Shown piece after piece: positions 1 to 8,547 of a DNA stretch of 64,000 nt. Origin of the DNA: Barthelona sp. PCE (Eukaryota > Metamonada: BaSk clade); the NCBI GenBank assembly GCA_040285745.1, contig JAUFOR010000008.1:248001-312000 (forward strand), in the 5' to 3' direction. Every line of letters begins with the position of its first letter. Within the stretch, counting starts at the first letter, position 1. The notes beneath the pieces are model-generated. The model made no database searches. It was not told where the DNA came from and saw only the letters and a program-made list of their open reading frames with translations. A program made the translations under genes and the position numbers.

Positions 1-229
1 GGTAGAGACCCACAGTTAGTTAAAAATTACTAATTAAACTTTTTTTTTTTTCAATAAATTTTACAACCCCTAAATTAACTTATACAGCTTAATCATATAC
101 GCACACACAGTTACTGTACTATATATAACTCAAAAGCACTACTATTCTTTACTAATCGTTCATAGTTTTCTATGGGCATTAGTAGCAAATGGCCTCCACC
201 AAAACTTTTGAAAAGGTAGCAGTGCTCCC

Positions 230-277
230 GGCCTCGTCGATGCTAACGACGCGCTACTACCACTGAGCTACACACTC
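230..277 (-). pseudogene. tRNA-Ala(AGC)-like 5' part, unit 1, with D-arm insertion
   Basis: Minus strand reads a tRNA-like D arm and an anticodon arm (stem CGTCG/CGACG, loop TTAGCAT, anticodon AGC at 242-244). One extra A (plus strand, about 256) disrupts the 3' side of the D stem relative to the other copies. No T arm or 3' acceptor strand follows. Confidence 0.6.
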
Positions 278-650
278 CAAACTCCAAATTGTTAGTTTGA
301 CGGAAAAGTTCAAGCCAAAGTGTCAAGTACCGTATTGGTTATTCACAATTTCCGGTCAGTTTTCTCCCCCATCTCACGTAATTAGAGGTTAAGTATATCG
401 AAAATAGTGGTATAATCAAACGGTAGAGACCCACAGTTAGTTAAAAATTACTAATTAAACTTTTTTTTTTTTCAATAAATTTTACAACCCCTAAATTAAC
501 TTATACAGCTTAATCATATACGCACACACAGTTACTGTACTATATATAACTCAAAAGCACTACTATTCTTTACTAATCGTTCATAGTTTTCTATGGGCAT
601 TAGTAGCAAATGGCCTCCACCAAAACTTTTGAAAAGGTAGCAGTGCTCCC

Positions 651-697
651 GGCCTCGTCGATGCTAACGACGCGCTCTACCACTGAGCTACACACTC
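651..697 (-). pseudogene. tRNA-Ala(AGC)-like 5' part, unit 2
   Basis: Consensus copy. Seven bases before T8-A9, D stem GCTC/GAGC with the usual GTGGTAG loop, A-box-like TAGCTCAGTGG, anticodon stem CGTCG/CGACG around TTAGCAT. After GAGGCC the tRNA homology stops: there is no TTCGA-type T loop and no complement of the acceptor strand. A TTTT run about 15 nt further on could end a Pol III transcript. Confidence 0.6.
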
Positions 698-1071
698 CAA
701 ACTCCAAATTGTTAGTTTGACGGAAAAGTTCAAGCCAAAGTGTCAAGTACCGTATTGGTTATTCACAATTTCCGGTCAGTTTTTCTCCCCCATCTCACGT
801 AATTAGAGGTTAAGTATATCGAAAATAGTGGTATAATCAAACGGTAGAGACCCACAGTTAGTTAAAAATTACTAATTAAACTTTTTTTTTTTTCAATAAA
901 TTTTACAACCCCTAAATTAACTTATACAGCTTAATCATATACGCACACACAGTTACTGTACTATATATAACTCAAAAGCACTACTATTCTTTACTAATCG
1001 TTCATAGTTTTCTATGGGCATTAGTAGCAAATGGCCTCCACCAAAACTTTTGAAAAGGTAGCAGTGCTCCC

Positions 1072-1118
1072 GGCCTCGTCGATGCTAACGACGCGCTCTA
1101 CCACTGAGCTACACACTC
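1072..1118 (-). pseudogene. tRNA-Ala(AGC)-like 5' part, unit 3
   Basis: Identical in layout to the unit 2 copy: intact D arm and anticodon arm with AGC anticodon, T arm missing. Confidence 0.6.
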
Positions 1119-1493
1119 CAAACTCCAAATTGTTAGTTTGACGGAAAAGTTCAAGCCAAAGTGTCAAGTACCGTATTGGTTATTCACAATTTCCGGTCAG
1201 TTTTCTCCCCCATCTCACGTAATTAGAGGTTAAGTATATCGAAAATAGTGGTATAATCAAACGGTAGAGACCCACAGTTAGTTAAAAATTACTAATTAAA
1301 CTTTTTTTTTTTTCAATAAATTTTACAACCCCTAAATTAACTTATACAGCTTAATCATATACGCACACACAGTTACTGTACTATATATAACTCAAAAGCA
1401 CTACTATTCTTTACTAATCGTTCATAGTTTTCTATGGGCATTAGTAGCAAATGGCCTCCACCAAAACTTTTTTGAAAAGGTAGCAGTGCTCCC

Positions 1494-1540
1494 GGCCTCG
1501 TCGATGCTAACGACGCGCTCTACCACTGAGCTACACACTC
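1494..1540 (-). pseudogene. tRNA-Ala(AGC)-like 5' part, unit 4
   Basis: Consensus D and anticodon arms. The downstream T-rich tract (1467-1477 region) is two T longer here than in other units. T arm missing. Confidence 0.6.
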
Positions 1541-1913
1541 CAAACTCCAAATTGTTAGTTTGACGGAAAAGTTCAAGCCAAAGTGTCAAGTACCGTATTG
1601 GTTATTCACAATTTCCGGTCAGTTTTCTCCCCATCTCACGTAATTAGAGGTTAAGTATATCGAAAATAGTGGTATAATCAAACGGTAGAGACCCACAGTT
1701 AGTTAAAAATTACTAATTAAACTTTTTTTTTTTTTCAATAAATTTTACAACCCCTAAATTAACTTATACAGCTTAATCATATACGCACACACAGTTACTG
1801 TACTATATATAACTCAAAAGCACTACTATTCTTTACTAATCGTTCATAGTTTTCTATGGGCATTAGTAGCAAATGGCCTCCACCAAAACTTTTGAAAAGG
1901 TAGCAGTGCTCCC

Positions 1914-1960
1914 GGCCTCGTCGATGCTAACGACGCGCTCTACCACTGAGCTACACACTC
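1914..1960 (-). pseudogene. tRNA-Ala(AGC)-like 5' part, unit 5
   Basis: Consensus D and anticodon arms with AGC anticodon; T arm missing. Confidence 0.6.
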
Positions 1961-2333
1961 CAAACTCCAAATTGTTAGTTTGACGGAAAAGTTCAAGCCA
2001 AAGTGTCAAGTACCGTATTGGTTATTCACAATTTCCGGTCAGTTTTCTCCCCCATCTCACGTAATTAGAGGTTAAGTATATCGAAAATAGTGGTATAATC
2101 AAACGGTAGAGACCCACAGTTAGTTAAAAATTACTAATTAAACTTTTTTTTTTTTCAATAAATTTTACAACCCCTAAATTAACTTATACAGCTTAATCAT
2201 ATACGCACACACAGTTACTGTACTATATATAACTCAAAAGCACTACTATTCTTTACTAATCGTTCATAGTTTTCTATGGGCATTAGTAGCAAATGGCCTC
2301 CACCAAAACTTTTGAAAAGGTAGCAGTGCTCCC

Positions 2334-2380
2334 GGCCTCGTCGATGCTAACGACGCGCTCTACCACTGAGCTACACACTC
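2334..2380 (-). pseudogene. tRNA-Ala(AGC)-like 5' part, unit 6
   Basis: Consensus D and anticodon arms with AGC anticodon; T arm missing. Confidence 0.6.
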
Positions 2381-2753
2381 CAAACTCCAAATTGTTAGTT
2401 TGACGGAAAAGTTCAAGCCAAAGTGTCAAGTACCGTATTGGTTATTCACAATTTCCGGTCAGTTTTCTCCCCCATCTCACGTAATTAGAGGTTAAGTATA
2501 TCGAAAATAGTGGTATAATCAAACGGTAGAGACCCACAGTTAGTTAAAAATTACTAATTAAACTTTTTTTTTTTTCAATGAATTTTACAACCCCTAAATT
2601 AACTTATACAGCTTAATCATATACGCACACACAGTTACTGTACTATATATAACTCAAAAGCACTACTATTCTTTACTAATCGTTCATAGTTTTCTATGGG
2701 CATTAGTAGCAAATGGCCTCCACCAAAACTTTTGAAAAGGTAGCAGTGCTCCC

Positions 2754-2800
2754 GGCCTCGTCGATGCTAACGACGCGCTCTACCACTGAGCTACACACTC
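2754..2800 (-). pseudogene. tRNA-Ala(AGC)-like 5' part, unit 7
   Basis: Last complete copy; the partial eighth unit ends before reaching this segment. Consensus D and anticodon arms, T arm missing. A single C-to-A change lies just upstream of the acceptor-like strand (plus strand about 2807). Confidence 0.6.
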
Positions 2801-3084
2801 CAAACTACAAATTGTTAGTTTGACGGAAAAGTTCAAGCCAAAGTGTCAAGTACCGTATTGGTTATTCACAATTTCCGGTCAGTTTTCTCCCCCATCTCAC
2901 GTAATTAGAGGTTAAGTATATCGAAAATAGTGGTATAATCAAACGGTAGAGACCCACAGTTAGTTAAAAATTACTAATTAAACTTTTTTTTTTTTCAATA
3001 CATTTTACAACCCCTAAATTAACTTATACAGCTTAATCATATACGCACACACAGTTACTGTACTATATATAACTCAAAAGCACT

Positions 3085-3459
3085 GCTTGAAAATAAATGC
3101 TACTGAATATTGCATACCGGCAATCCCTCCTGTGTAGTGCATGGCTGAAATGCCGTTTTAGCCGACGAGGTGTGCCGTTGATCACATTGACCACCCACAG
3201 GGTCTTACGTCATGCTCTTGAATGCAGGAAATCCGAGTACACATTAACAACAGACAGAAAAAGCGTTGCATTCATGTATCTTATTTTTTTTTTAATTTAT
3301 TTCTAATTTAAACATTAAATTAATTTTTCTTGTTTAAACTACTTTTTACAGCTTCAAAATTGTTATTTTACCATTCAATTTTCTATGATGACAACAAATT
3401 GATTATTAAATTGATACAAAAATGAATATGTGAGACGATTAACTGTAGTAAAAACTGTT
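3085..3459. other. Unique spacer with a GC-richer island
   Basis: Follows the abrupt end of the tandem array. About 3100-3265 is visibly richer in G and C than the AT-rich DNA on either side (3270-3459 is almost all A/T). It contains a clean hairpin: arms 3143-3150 and 3156-3163 pair with one G-T pair around a five-base loop. A 69-codon ATG reading frame (3097-3306) crosses it but has no family likeness and ends in a low-complexity Phe/Ile stretch, so I do not call it a gene. It may be a structured RNA or a decayed gene. Confidence 0.35.
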
Positions 3460-5370
3460 TTATGATAATTCATTGTATTCAATAACACTAAAAGCCTCAA
3501 AAGTAGTGATTTCTGAAGTCATAAGAAACTCAATGATATTAATATCCCTCTGCTCATGCTCAATTTCGAAATTGTCAAAAGTATAAATGTGCATTCTTAC
3601 ATTGAATGCATCTAAACTATACTGCATTACAAATACACCAGGTGCAGGGGAATGGCATCTACAGACGTTTTTTGTATTCAGTGAACCGAGTTCCAGTTCC
3701 AGAGTCTGTGATATTATAGTGTCTACATTAGAAGTTTTGAATGCATGGATAATGTTTTTATAAATAAAAACACTCTTATCAATAAAGCATTTTCTGACGT
3801 TATATTCGGTAAAAACTTCCATATCTCTGCATATAATTAACTTATTATCTTCTACTTTATATCGAAAAAAAAAAGGCAAACATATACCAATACGAACTGT
3901 TTCTACGAATATCTCCTCATTTGCAAAAGGATTAACAGTCAAAGATTCAATTCTCCCCTCCAAAGTATGTGAACAAAATTTTAAACATCCAGTCTCTTTG
4001 CATAAAAATAAAATATTGATCGTTTGGTAATTGCTGTACCACAAAAAGTTACCAGAAATGATGGCATTATCAACATCGTTCAATCGTCTAGCATTTATGT
4101 ATGTTGATAAATTGTTGGTGTATAGTAAATGATCCTTGTTAAACATAATGTCATCACATGGATAACATTCTAACTGAAATAGCAGATCTAAGTCATCAGT
4201 GTACATGTTATATGTCTTAAAATCTTCTACAACGAGATACAAATTGCACCACTTCTTTTTGCGAATATCATACTCCCTGCGATAGTCCATCAGCGTACAG
4301 TTCTCAAAGAGTAAAGAAGAAATTAGCATTGTGCACGTGCCATTGTAAAAATCGAAATGAATGGGGGGAGTGAATGCACAGTTTCCTATGAGTTTGCTAT
4401 GAACAGCGAATAAGCCTTTAACTTGATGTTTAAACACCGGATAAAAGGTGGAACTCCCCGTAAAGGAATCATACTCAGTGCAAAAAAGTTCACCAGCAAT
4501 AGAAACGAAATTCCAATTTTCACAAAAAATTTCGCCATAATGTGTAACTTGATCAGGATTTATCACGGTAGAACCATACACACGCACAATTTCCAAAGTA
4601 AAATTACTTAAAAAGCTGTTTCTGTATCTCTTATTGCATGCTTGTAATACAGAAGCAGTAACATTATAGTATATAACGTTGTCGTCCTCAACTTTGCAAT
4701 AGCAGTAGTGGCCATTCTGCTCAATTATAAATCTATTATCTCCAGGAGTTCTGTCAATTGCGAAAAAAATAACATCTTTTAGAGGGTGCTTTTTAATGAG
4801 AAAAGGTAAGTTGTCAATAATTAAAAGGTACTGCAGTATTTTTTTTTCTGCCCAATCAACCAAATATGCAACTTCATCTTGAACAAAGAACGAATAAGTG
4901 CTGCTTCGAGAAGTTACTTGAGGTAAAGGCATGGACAATACCGTTTTTTGATCCTGCTTTAGATCAACTAAATCAATGCTGTCACCAAAGCATATTCTCA
5001 TCCACAGTCTGCTATTTATCATCACACCCTCTGAGCTGTAGCTTTCGGATCTTGGTACAATAAAATTTTCAACAAGAATGAAATTTCGTTCCATGAACTG
5101 GAACAGCTCAATCTTAATAGTTTCGCTATTAATGTACAGGGTTCGGTAAAAAACTTCTCCTTCCAGTAAAGTAGGTCTTAAACGATAACTAACATATGAT
5201 TTAATCCAGCATGGATTAACAGGAGAACTTTGTACGGCACCCTCCATGTGCTTGTCGATGAAACACAGTTCTACAGTGTTTAATCTTTCATCAGTGCTTC
5301 GAACAAGTATATTATCAGCATAACAAGAGAAAGAAAATTTTTCAGAGTGTCTAGAAATAGAACGTGGCAT
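3460..5370 (-). CDS. Lineage-specific beta-rich protein, paralogue of the 45.6-kb gene
   Basis: Codes for 636 aa; ATG at 5370, TAA at 3460. I do not recognise the family. It is clearly homologous to the protein at 45561-47414: both start MPR, and share, in order, a DKH segment, RPTLLE..VFYRT, FxVQD, DRTPxxNRFI, a W-x-F-(V/I)-S region with a (T/S)EY motif, and a late TVWYIS/NFLWYS region. The sequence is a run of short beta-strand-like hydrophobic stretches with many Tyr, Phe and Cys residues, which would suit a beta-propeller, but no WD or Kelch signature is seen. No signal peptide or membrane segment. A TCATAG sequence about 17 nt upstream could be the initiator. Confidence 0.8.
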   Translation of the reverse strand: MPRSISRHSEKFSFSCYADNILVRSTDERLNTVELCFIDKHMEGAVQSSPVNPCWIKSYVSYRLRPTLLEGEVFYRTLYINSETIKIELFQFMERNFILVENFIVPRSESYSSEGVMINSRLWMRICFGDSIDLVDLKQDQKTVLSMPLPQVTSRSSTYSFFVQDEVAYLVDWAEKKILQYLLIIDNLPFLIKKHPLKDVIFFAIDRTPGDNRFIIEQNGHYCYCKVEDDNVIYYNVTASVLQACNKRYRNSFLSNFTLEIVRVYGSTVINPDQVTHYGEIFCENWNFVSIAGELFCTEYDSFTGSSTFYPVFKHQVKGLFAVHSKLIGNCAFTPPIHFDFYNGTCTMLISSLLFENCTLMDYRREYDIRKKKWCNLYLVVEDFKTYNMYTDDLDLLFQLECYPCDDIMFNKDHLLYTNNLSTYINARRLNDVDNAIISGNFLWYSNYQTINILFLCKETGCLKFCSHTLEGRIESLTVNPFANEEIFVETVRIGICLPFFFRYKVEDNKLIICRDMEVFTEYNVRKCFIDKSVFIYKNIIHAFKTSNVDTIISQTLELELGSLNTKNVCRCHSPAPGVFVMQYSLDAFNVRMHIYTFDNFEIEHEQRDINIIEFLMTSEITTFEAFSVIEYNELS

Positions 5371-5467
5371 AATTCCCGTGCTATGATCCGTTACACATAT
5401 TTATATGAACGGTGGAGAGGTGAAAAGAGAGATATATTGGGAAACACCTGCACTACTTGATTTGTAT

Positions 5468-6571
5468 TTACTCTTCAGTTTTGATAACATCAAGGCCAGC
5501 TGCAGTCGCAGCAGATTCGTCATGGTAGAGTTTGACGCTGTCCGGAAGAGTGGAAAGCTCAATCGCCCACTTAGCGTCTCTTCTTTGTTCATAAGGCATG
5601 AGCTCGATATAAGTGTTTAGATTTGCTTTGAAGCGCTCGTTCTCCATGCATCTATCGGTTGCAATCCAGATTAGATTCTCAAAGCTGTCAAAAAAGGATT
5701 CTCTCACCTTGGAAACAAGTATCAAATCAACAATGACGTTCAACAGAACGTCAAAGTTCTCGTTGTCGTGCCAGCGCGCCACTTCAACGTCCTCCAGCAA
5801 AGGAAGAGTTGCTAGAAACATAGATATGAAGCGGTCACTGTATGCGCTGTTGGCCTCGTCGCTCAAGTGCTCTACAACGCCCCAAAAGTCAGGGGTGTTT
5901 CCAGTTTTCAAGTCACATACATATGAAACGAAGGGGAGGTGGCAGAACAAAGTGTCGTACTGCTTGTGTTCATAAAGTTCACAGTCTGTCATCATCATGG
6001 CCTCTGCTAGCGAGTTCTCCAGATCCCTCTCGTGTGTTAGCAGGTATTTAATCGGGAAATTAACTACAAAGTCCGTTAATGCTTTGGTATTCCTGCTGTG
6101 GAAGCAAAAATCAACGACAAGGTTAACGAGCAGCGTGCAGTAGCGTGTGACCCAGTACTGGCTTAACGACATCGCAATTGCAGCGCTGGTTATGACCTCG
6201 AGCTCAACATGACCAACAACCTCTGCAGCGTTGAACTCGCACAGTTTTGTGAGGCATGTGAGCAACTGGTGGATATAAATTGGTTGATGCTCATTGAATA
6301 TGGTTGTTACAGCGCGGAGTTGAAGAGACAAAATTGGAATGAGGCGCATAGCATCCAGATCCGACATTGAGAAAGTATGGGTGTCTAAGAAGAGCACAAT
6401 AAGCGCTACAACAGAGGCTCTTACCTCCATAGAATCACGGACGCCGAGTTCATCCACAAGAGCAGCGACATCAACAATATTTATATCAATCGTGTGTTCT
6501 GCGAACATCAGGTCCTTACAGTACTCCAGAATTTCGTTATCCGGCAGAGAATGCAGGTTGTAGAACGACAT
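5468..6571 (-). CDS. Hypothetical alpha-helical repeat-like protein
   Basis: Codes for 367 aa; ATG at 6571. Not recognised. The whole chain is predicted-looking amphipathic helices rich in Leu, Glu and Asp with short loops, the look of a HEAT/ARM-type solenoid, but without a motif strong enough to name one. It is soluble (no membrane segment). It ends about 100 bp before the start of the downstream paralogue gene and begins about 60 bp after the end of the small membrane protein, all on the minus strand. A CCATAAT sequence upstream is a poor match to the initiator. Confidence 0.7.
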   Translation of the reverse strand: MSFYNLHSLPDNEILEYCKDLMFAEHTIDINIVDVAALVDELGVRDSMEVRASVVALIVLFLDTHTFSMSDLDAMRLIPILSLQLRAVTTIFNEHQPIYIHQLLTCLTKLCEFNAAEVVGHVELEVITSAAIAMSLSQYWVTRYCTLLVNLVVDFCFHSRNTKALTDFVVNFPIKYLLTHERDLENSLAEAMMMTDCELYEHKQYDTLFCHLPFVSYVCDLKTGNTPDFWGVVEHLSDEANSAYSDRFISMFLATLPLLEDVEVARWHDNENFDVLLNVIVDLILVSKVRESFFDSFENLIWIATDRCMENERFKANLNTYIELMPYEQRRDAKWAIELSTLPDSVKLYHDESAATAAGLDVIKTEE

Positions 6572-6634
6572 TAAGGGTTAATTATGGAAAAACGCAAAAG
6601 TTCGTGAACTACAGGGTTAGTAAAGCTAAAATCA

Positions 6635-6937
6635 CTATAGTACGACATCACGTGATTTCTCTGCCTTGTTAAAGGCAATATAGGCACCAAACATAGCAGT
6701 GAGTGCCATGAATATGATATTCAGACAGAGAACAGTAATAAAACCGATCCCGTGGTGCATAGTGACTGTTCGGCACACAAGCCCGTCCTCGTAGAAAAGA
6801 TGTGCAATTGGCGCATCACTTGTAAACAGATCGCACTCCCTAGACATAAGTTTGCTCCCCACTCCAAAAAAAATAAAGTATGCAGATAATACAAAGAAAA
6901 ACATTGTGTTACGCAGTACCCTGGTGAGTAGATCCAT
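6635..6937 (-). CDS. Small two-pass membrane protein
   Basis: Codes for 100 aa. I use the ATG at 6937; the frame extends one codon upstream only as TTG. Two hydrophobic segments are clear: about residues 12-30 and 63-88, joined by a loop with two Cys residues (an extracytoplasmic disulphide is possible), and a short charged tail. A good initiator, TCATTAA, lies at 6941-6947 with its A eight bases before the ATG, which supports a real gene in spite of the short length. I do not recognise the family; OST-, V-ATPase- or TMEM-type small subunits are possible but unsupported. Confidence 0.7.
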   Translation of the reverse strand: MDLLTRVLRNTMFFFVLSAYFIFFGVGSKLMSRECDLFTSDAPIAHLFYEDGLVCRTVTMHHGIGFITVLCLNIIFMALTAMFGAYIAFNKAEKSRDVVL

Positions 6938-6940
6938 CAA

Positions 6941-6947
6941 TTAATGA
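6941..6947 (-). promoter_or_regulatory. Initiator TCATTAA of small membrane protein gene
   Basis: Matches the trichomonad initiator pattern TCA-Y-T/A; the A (6945) is 8 nt upstream of the ATG at 6937. Confidence 0.6.
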
Positions 6948-7056
6948 GTGTGATATTTGAAAAAAGAGAGAAAAGAGAAACAAAAAAATTGAGTTTACTA
7001 CTGATGAAAAAGGATTAATGAGATGCATAGCTAATAAAAAATAAAAAAAAAATGGG

Positions 7057-8133
7057 TTAGGTGTGTGTGCGCTGGATTTTTTGTGGAGGACTTGAACCTG
7101 CAGGCGTACTTGCTGCATGTTCAAGGCTACGAAGAATATGACCACTTACCGGTCTTTTCTCAACGCCTGTACTGAACCATGGGTGTTTAAGTGCGTTTTT
7201 AGCTGTGATTCTTAACGGAGAATGGATGTTTAAGCAAGAAAGAATAATGTCACACAAATCCCATGACCATCCAAGATCATTTAGGCTCTTCTCAACCAAT
7301 TTTTTTAATTCTTGATTGTCATCGGGCCCAAAATCATCATAGAACCGATCAAAGAACCTAAAACGTTGGAAATTTGGAAATTTGTCAACATCAGGTATAC
7401 CAACTAGATCGTGGATTTGACTTATCAGTTCTCCGTCACTGTCACCATTCAGCACATTGATCTTGGACACCATTAGCAGCATCATTACACCAATGGACCA
7501 TATATCGATGGAGGTATTGTAACAACTTTGTCCATATACCAGTTCTGGTGCTCTGAATCTCAGGGTGACAACGTGAGATCGCATAGGGATCTCGTTGAGG
7601 CAACCAGTTAAAGGGGAGAGACGACAAGCGTGTGCAAGCCCGAAATCAATGAGCTTGAGTTCGCCAGTTGGAGTGATCAGTACGTTTGAGAATTTAAGAT
7701 CACGGTGGACGATATTGGCGGTATGGAGGACGTTTACGGCCTTGAACAGCTCATAAAAATAAAATTTCAACGTTGCTTCACAAAAATCCAATTTCAAAAC
7801 CTTCAAAAAATCATATGGTGCATAGTCTAGCACAAAGCATATTCTGTTATTGATGGGAACGGCTGTATGCAGTGTGATAATCGAACTTGTCTTGCGATAT
7901 CTTGAGAGCATAATGAGCTCACTTGCAAGATCAGTGCTAAGCACCGGTGATTTAGGAATTTTCACAGCTAACTCTATGTTCCCGAACTGCTCGAATCCCT
8001 TATTGGATCGTGGACCTTCATCGGTTTTAAGTTTGAAGACTTCACCATATGTTCCCGATCCTATGCGCTTTAATGAGTCCATCCTGACGTCTGGGGATAC
8101 CCACTTCGATATATATTCACTGAGTGGTCTCAT
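7057..8133 (-). CDS. CDK-like (CMGC) protein kinase
   Basis: Codes for 358 aa, a single kinase domain with short tails. Visible motifs: Gly-rich loop GSGTYGEVF (about 26-34), AVK lysine followed by an alpha-C Glu (ASELIML), catalytic loop HRDLKFSNV, DFG, and an activation segment ending VVTLRFRAPEL, which resembles the CDK pattern VVTLWYRAPE. A WSIGV motif and a final HPWF follow. The stretch between DFG and APE is longer than in CDK1. All catalytic residues are present, so it should be active. No PSTAIRE-like helix is obvious, so cyclin dependence is unclear. A Cdc7-type assignment is less likely because the characteristic GTxGFRAPE is absent. No clear TCA initiator; a 20-nt dyad lies 29 nt upstream of the ATG. 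Confidence 0.88.
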   Translation of the reverse strand: MRPLSEYISKWVSPDVRMDSLKRIGSGTYGEVFKLKTDEGPRSNKGFEQFGNIELAVKIPKSPVLSTDLASELIMLSRYRKTSSIITLHTAVPINNRICFVLDYAPYDFLKVLKLDFCEATLKFYFYELFKAVNVLHTANIVHRDLKFSNVLITPTGELKLIDFGLAHACRLSPLTGCLNEIPMRSHVVTLRFRAPELVYGQSCYNTSIDIWSIGVMMLLMVSKINVLNGDSDGELISQIHDLVGIPDVDKFPNFQRFRFFDRFYDDFGPDDNQELKKLVEKSLNDLGWSWDLCDIILSCLNIHSPLRITAKNALKHPWFSTGVEKRPVSGHILRSLEHAASTPAGSSPPQKIQRTHT

Positions 8134-8547
8134 AAAAAAGGTAATAAAAGAAGAAACACCCTATCAATTGCATAATTGATACAATAAAGTAGGTTACTGT
8201 TTGATACTTGAATGGCATTTCCCGTGGGGGAGCATGGCTTCCTGCCGCTCTAAGTGGATGGAATCGGAGCTTTGAGAGGAATGAGATTTTGTGAGCATTT
8301 CGGTATAATGTGTTTTTGAGCAATTTGTTCCATAATTTGGGCTGGACATTGACTTATATACCACTGAAAGATGATATTTTGAATATTTTTCAGATTTTTT
8401 GCATCTGATGTTTCATCGACAGCTTGTGATGGTTAAATTAGTGTTATATATCTTTTATCGACCAGCAAGCATATTAAGCAAGGATATTAACGGTTTAAAA
8501 AATTGTTTTCTCAATTCTACCATTTTCTTTTCGTTTCTATTCAACCA
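8134..8547. promoter_or_regulatory. Divergent intergenic region, kinase / site-1 protease
   Basis: A 414-bp AT-rich region between two divergent starts. It holds a perfect 8-bp inverted repeat (8162-8181) close to the kinase start and T-rich DNA next to the protease start (TCAATTC at 8512-8518 and TCAACC at 8541-8546, both imperfect initiators). I see no gene in it. Confidence 0.5.
8162..8181. promoter_or_regulatory. 20-nt palindrome upstream of kinase gene
   Basis: TATCAATT and its exact inverse AATTGATA are separated by GCAT. It sits 29-48 nt upstream of the kinase ATG at 8133. It could bind a dimeric regulator; function not shown. Confidence 0.4.

Larger units (their letters stand above)
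1..3084. repeat. Tandem array of ~420-bp units with tRNA-Ala-like core
   Basis: Seven complete units begin at 1, 422, 843, 1263, 1684, 2105 and 2525, and a partial eighth runs from 2945 to 3084, where it breaks into unique DNA. Period is 420 or 421 bp. Copies are almost identical; they differ in a poly-T tract length and a few single-base changes (extra A in unit 1, two extra T in unit 4, a C-to-A change in unit 7, an A-to-G in the poly-T flank of unit 7). Such near-identity implies recent amplification or concerted evolution. Each full unit holds the 5' part of a tRNA-Ala(AGC) on the minus strand. No protein gene is visible inside the unit. The window begins inside the array, so its true left end is not seen. 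Confidence 0.97.

Noticed and set aside
1-3084. 5S rRNA tandem array as in T. vaginalis
   Set aside because: None of the conserved 5S internal motifs is present on either strand; the only RNA-like part is the tRNA-Ala 5' segment.
1-3084. CRISPR array or telomere
   Set aside because: Units are 420 bp and nearly identical throughout, with no spacer pattern and no short telomeric repeat; the genome is eukaryotic.
1-3084. Entamoeba-type tRNA array
   Set aside because: The tRNA is incomplete, and neither the Entamoeba GAAC nor its AAAAATTCA initiator appears at gene starts; starts carry TCA-Y instead.
3097-3306. 69-codon ORF after the repeat array
   Set aside because: No homology signal, starts two bases after array end region, ends in A/T-driven Phe/Ile; more likely chance in a GC-richer island.
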